A stretch of DNA of 64,000 nt from an uncultured Methanomicrobiales archaeon (lineage in GTDB: Archaea; Halobacteriota; Methanomicrobia; Methanomicrobiales; Methanospirillaceae): NCBI GenBank assembly GCA_903832665.1, contig CAILCG010000022.1:108193-172192 (forward strand), read 5' to 3'. Position 1 is the stretch's first letter. Every line of letters starts with the position of its first letter. The translations under genes and the position numbers were made by a program. Positions 61,247-64,000 of this stretch are shown here, piece by piece. The notes below the pieces were generated by a model. It ran no database searches, was not told the DNA's origin, and saw nothing but the letters and a program-made list of their open reading frames with translations.

Positions 61247-63034
61247 TTACTTGGCCCAGAAGGGTTCGGTCTTCCTGCGCATCTTCGTGTACTCTTCCAG
61301 GATCTCCTGCGTGCTCGTGTTTAATGACTTGAGCATCTCCTTCTCGAGTACTTTTACATGGCGCTCGGGAACATCGACAAAGAGGTCGTCGCCCACGTTG
61401 ACCTGCCTCCCGATGGTTGCCCCTTCAATCGAGATCGCAACTTCGAGCCCGGCATCCGCTTCTTGGATGTTCTCCTGCCGGAGCTGCATACTCTTGAGAT
61501 GGCCCACTTTCCTGCCATCCAGCATGATCAGGTTGACGTCACTGCGGAGCTTCCCCCCGAGCACCCGGACCCCGACGACTGCCGGGTTGCTCTGCCGGAA
61601 TACACAGTCGGGCATGAGCCGGATCTTGGCCGGCATCACCACGTGCTCGAACCGCTGCTTGTCCAGGAGGCGTTTCTGTTCATCCCGCCAGGCAACGTAC
61701 TGGTCGATGAGCTGGTAGATGACCCGGCCTTCAAAGACTTTCACCTGCGTCAACCGGTAATACGACGGATCCCTGATAGTCTCCGCAACATCGGGAAGCA
61801 GGGGTGTGTTGAACGAGAGCAGGACGCGGAAGACCGGGTTTTTTATCGTCTCGGTCTCGATCAGGTCGTGCCGGCTCACCGGTCCGACCTCCGCCCGCAT
61901 CACGCCAATACCTTTTCCATCGAGCTCTTTGCAGATTGCTTCCAGCGCACCGATGGTGTCGGCCTTGATCACGATTCCCTCTTCAGCAAGGTTGACGTGG
62001 ATCTCGGTCATCTCTTTTTTGATCTTTGCTTCGATCTCGTCCCGGTTGCCCCGGACGACAAAGAACGGGGAACCCGCAATCACTCCTTCCAGATCGGGTG
62101 CCGTGACCTTGACTCCCGCTGCCGCAACTACGGTCTTCTCGCGCTCGAACCGGTCCTCAACCAGGATCTCTTTCATGGGCCGGGGTTTCAAGAGTGACCT
62201 CACCTTGGTAAAGATCACATCATCCTGGGCTGCGACCGCGATCTCATCGCCAATCGAGAGTGTCCCGTCATACAGGATCACGTCCAGCGTGGTTCCCAGT
62301 CCGCGCTCTTCTTTTACTTCCAGCACGGTTCCGGCGCCCGGGCCTTCGACTTCAAGGGCGAGGGCCTCGCCCATGTAGCGTTGGGCAAGCCCGATCATGA
62401 TCATCAGCAGGTCGCTGATCCCTTCCCCCGTGTGAGCGCTGACGGGGACAATGGCAAGATTGCGCTGGAAATCCGAGACCCGGTCAAACCGATCCGCAGA
62501 GAACTCCAGTTCCGAGAGCTTGCCCACGATCTCGTAGGTCTTGTTCTCCACCATGCTCTGGACCCGTTCATTCTGCTTGGCAAATGTGGACAGGAACGAT
62601 TCGTTCTCGAACACTCTCCAGCCATGGATCCGATCAATCTTGGTTGCCGCAACAACGAACGGGGTCTTGCAGGCACGAAGGATCTGGAGCGCTTCGATCG
62701 TCTGCGGTTGGAATCCCTGGTTGATATCAACGACCAGGATGGCCATGTCCGCAAGTGCGCCGCCACGGGCACGGAGCGTGGTGAAGGCGTGATGCCCCGG
62801 GGTATCGATGAAAAGCAGGCCGGGAATATTCACCGGCATCTTTCCCATGGTGCCGCTCAAAGCGCGGATTGCCTCGATGGGAACAATCGTTGCACCGATA
62901 TGCTGGGTGATTGCACCCACCTCTGAGCTCACGACCGACGAGCCTCGTATCCGGTCAAGGAGCGATGTCTTGCCATGATCCACGTGCCCCATTACGCAGA
63001 CAATCGGCGTCCTAATCTTCGGGTTTCCCGCCAT
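61247..63034 (-). CDS. infB: Translation initiation factor aIF5B
   Basis: A 595-residue translational GTPase, the archaeal IF2/eIF5B. G1 is GHVDHGKTSLLDRIRGS (residues 16-32), G3 DTPGHHAF, G4 ATKIDRIHGW where most orthologues have NKID, and the domain order G, II, III, IV follows (GAGTVLEVKEERGLGTTLDV; LIDQYVAWRDEQKRLLDKQR). Domain IV ends with LEEYTKMRRKTEPFWAK. There is no intein and no long N-terminal extension. It promotes subunit joining at initiation. Confidence 0.96.
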   Translation of the reverse strand: MAGNPKIRTPIVCVMGHVDHGKTSLLDRIRGSSVVSSEVGAITQHIGATIVPIEAIRALSGTMGKMPVNIPGLLFIDTPGHHAFTTLRARGGALADMAILVVDINQGFQPQTIEALQILRACKTPFVVAATKIDRIHGWRVFENESFLSTFAKQNERVQSMVENKTYEIVGKLSELEFSADRFDRVSDFQRNLAIVPVSAHTGEGISDLLMIMIGLAQRYMGEALALEVEGPGAGTVLEVKEERGLGTTLDVILYDGTLSIGDEIAVAAQDDVIFTKVRSLLKPRPMKEILVEDRFEREKTVVAAAGVKVTAPDLEGVIAGSPFFVVRGNRDEIEAKIKKEMTEIHVNLAEEGIVIKADTIGALEAICKELDGKGIGVMRAEVGPVSRHDLIETETIKNPVFRVLLSFNTPLLPDVAETIRDPSYYRLTQVKVFEGRVIYQLIDQYVAWRDEQKRLLDKQRFEHVVMPAKIRLMPDCVFRQSNPAVVGVRVLGGKLRSDVNLIMLDGRKVGHLKSMQLRQENIQEADAGLEVAISIEGATIGRQVNVGDDLFVDVPERHVKVLEKEMLKSLNTSTQEILEEYTKMRRKTEPFWAK

Positions 63035-63341
63035 ATACCCTCACCTGAGTTTTATCTTTTTTAGAGCTCTGTCCGGGAATAAAAGAAGTTCCCGCTTCCT
63101 TGTCATACGCGTGTGTGCCGTTTTGCGCCACACTGTTAAGGAATACCGATTAGAGCCACCTGATATGTAATGGATGCCCGACCCTATTAATAGTCACCAT
63201 TAATGCACGCGAAAAGCGCGGGGATGGCTCACGTGCGGGAAAAAACCGGGCCTGTGCCGGTCTCCGTTCCGTGGCACAACTCCGTGAGGATCCAGAGAGA
63301 TAGATTAATCAAAGCGAAGTGCAAATGTAAAAGAGCAAATT

Positions 63342-63414
63342 GCCGGGGTGGGGTAGTTGGTCATCCTAGAGGATTGTGGATCCTCCGACCCGGGTTCGAA
63401 TCTCGGCCCCGGCC
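63342..63414 (+). tRNA. tRNA-His (anticodon GTG)
   Basis: GCCGGGG pairs with CCCCGGC, the anticodon stem GAGGA/TCCTC encloses loop TTGTGGA, so the anticodon is GTG. The T arm is GGGTTCGAATCTC. The discriminator is C, as expected for tRNA-His; base -1 in the DNA is T, so the extra G-1 must be added after transcription. CCA is not encoded. A long open frame across this gene is not coding. Confidence 0.95.
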
Positions 63415-64000
63415 TTGTTACTTTTCGTTAACGTTTATTTCAGACCCGTCCGTTTTATTATGCTGTCCTTTTCAGAGACGAGACGAATCCGTCCCGCGTG
63501 AAGATTCTTTAAAAAAAGGGGTTCATTTCATTTCGCACACGTTTACATGTACAGCCAAATCCCCCTGAACTACACATTTTTTCTGGATTGAACAAAATGT
63601 CCCTTTCTCATGATATTGGAAAATGAACGGAATAATCATCGTAAAAACTCAGTAACTGCGTGTATCGTATCTACGGGGAATTCACCTCCGTGTCGGTCAA
63701 TTGTTGTGTCATGATTGCTATTTCCTGCCCGGGGTCTCCCGGGCCTGATCACCACTTGATTCATGGAGAATATGAAGAGCGGGAAGTTGGAAAAAAGATC
63801 TGGTGTAACTTCCTGCCGCATATTTTTGGCCGTCAGTGCCCGGGATTGTAAAAAAAAAATTGCTCTGTAGAAATCCTAATCCAAAAGAGATGTACCGACA
63901 ACCGAAAGATCTAAGGTACAGCATCTCCTTCCTTTGATGTGTCGTCAAATAGGAAGGAGACAATAAAGAAATTAGCGAGCCGGAATATCAGGTTTATCCA
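63415..64000. other. No supported gene at the end of the window
   Basis: Nearly 590 bases after tRNA-His. Two overlapping open frames of about 60 codons (63636-63821 minus, 63660-63851 plus) show no family character. T- and A-rich tracts (63508-63519, 63850-63861) could be terminators. I see no repeat or motif I can support. Confidence 0.4.

Noticed and set aside
63203..63568. Plus-strand frame across tRNA-His
   Set aside because: It covers a complete tRNA gene and has no protein features.

Overview
The window looks like chromosomal DNA of a methanogenic archaeon of the Methanomicrobiales, plausibly Methanoregula or a relative. The sequence shows an A-type ATP synthase operon in methanogen order, an archaellum gene, TFB, Gar1, SRP19, aIF5B, ribosomal proteins S8e and S6e, Rio2, a DUF128 (NrpR-type) nitrogen regulator and HypB. 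The order and genus are inferred from gene content and protein style; no phylogeny was run.

Layout. 1-0.45 kb: tail of archaellar flaJ. 0.5-1.15 kb: a small zinc ribbon coupled to an unknown gene. 1.25-9.56 kb: ATP synthase operon ahaHIKECFABD, followed 14 bases later by an archaeal phosphoglycerate kinase. 10.8-12.3 kb: a membrane protein, a ribbon-helix-helix protein and rlmH. 12.5-20.4 kb: an accessory stretch rich in redox proteins (double CDGSH, Rieske, blue copper lipoprotein, DUF2769, rubredoxin-flavoprotein, YkgJ-type and DUF2148 iron-sulphur proteins), with a magnesium-type P-ATPase and two NTF2-like proteins. 20.6-22.2 kb: an MFS exporter. 22.2-22.6 kb: degenerate GC-rich tandem repeats of about 165 bp. 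22.6-25.6 kb: an AT-rich island with a small helical protein and a very large GHKL ATPase interrupted by one in-frame TAA. 25.9-34.9 kb: two converging operons for glycogen and hexose/triose-phosphate metabolism (phosphorylase, phosphoglycerate mutase and phosphohexomutase facing PGK, PGI, glycosyltransferase and GH57). 35.5-37.6 kb: an NlpC/P60-like lipoprotein, a desulforedoxin-like protein and an MsrA-glutaredoxin fusion. 37.7-52.6 kb: mostly housekeeping and regulation (class II LysRS, flavin disulphide oxidoreductase, NrpR-like and TrmB-like regulators, a second PGI, NadE, a K+ channel, a degenerate TtuA/Ncs6 relative, Rio2, DUF460, ThiL). 53.2-63.4 kb: two alanine tRNAs around a PEGA surface protein, then gar1-tfb, a PHP phosphatase, SRP19, hypB, S8e, S6e, infB and tRNA-His.

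How the genes work together. The 26-35 kb cluster links 2-phosphoglycerate to 1,3-bisphosphoglycerate and fructose-6-phosphate to glucose-1-phosphate and glycogen. It carries its own bacterial-type PGK and cofactor-dependent mutase, although an archaeal PGK (9.6 kb) and a second PGI (44.8 kb) lie elsewhere in the same window.

Sequence quality caveat. At least six genes, including the near-universal SRP19, become intact if one base is added or removed, usually in or beside a homopolymer (one gene needs two such corrections), and two small genes regain a start the same way. Sequencing error is the simplest reading. The TAA inside the GHKL gene is different in kind, because the frame is kept and an internal repeat spans the stop.
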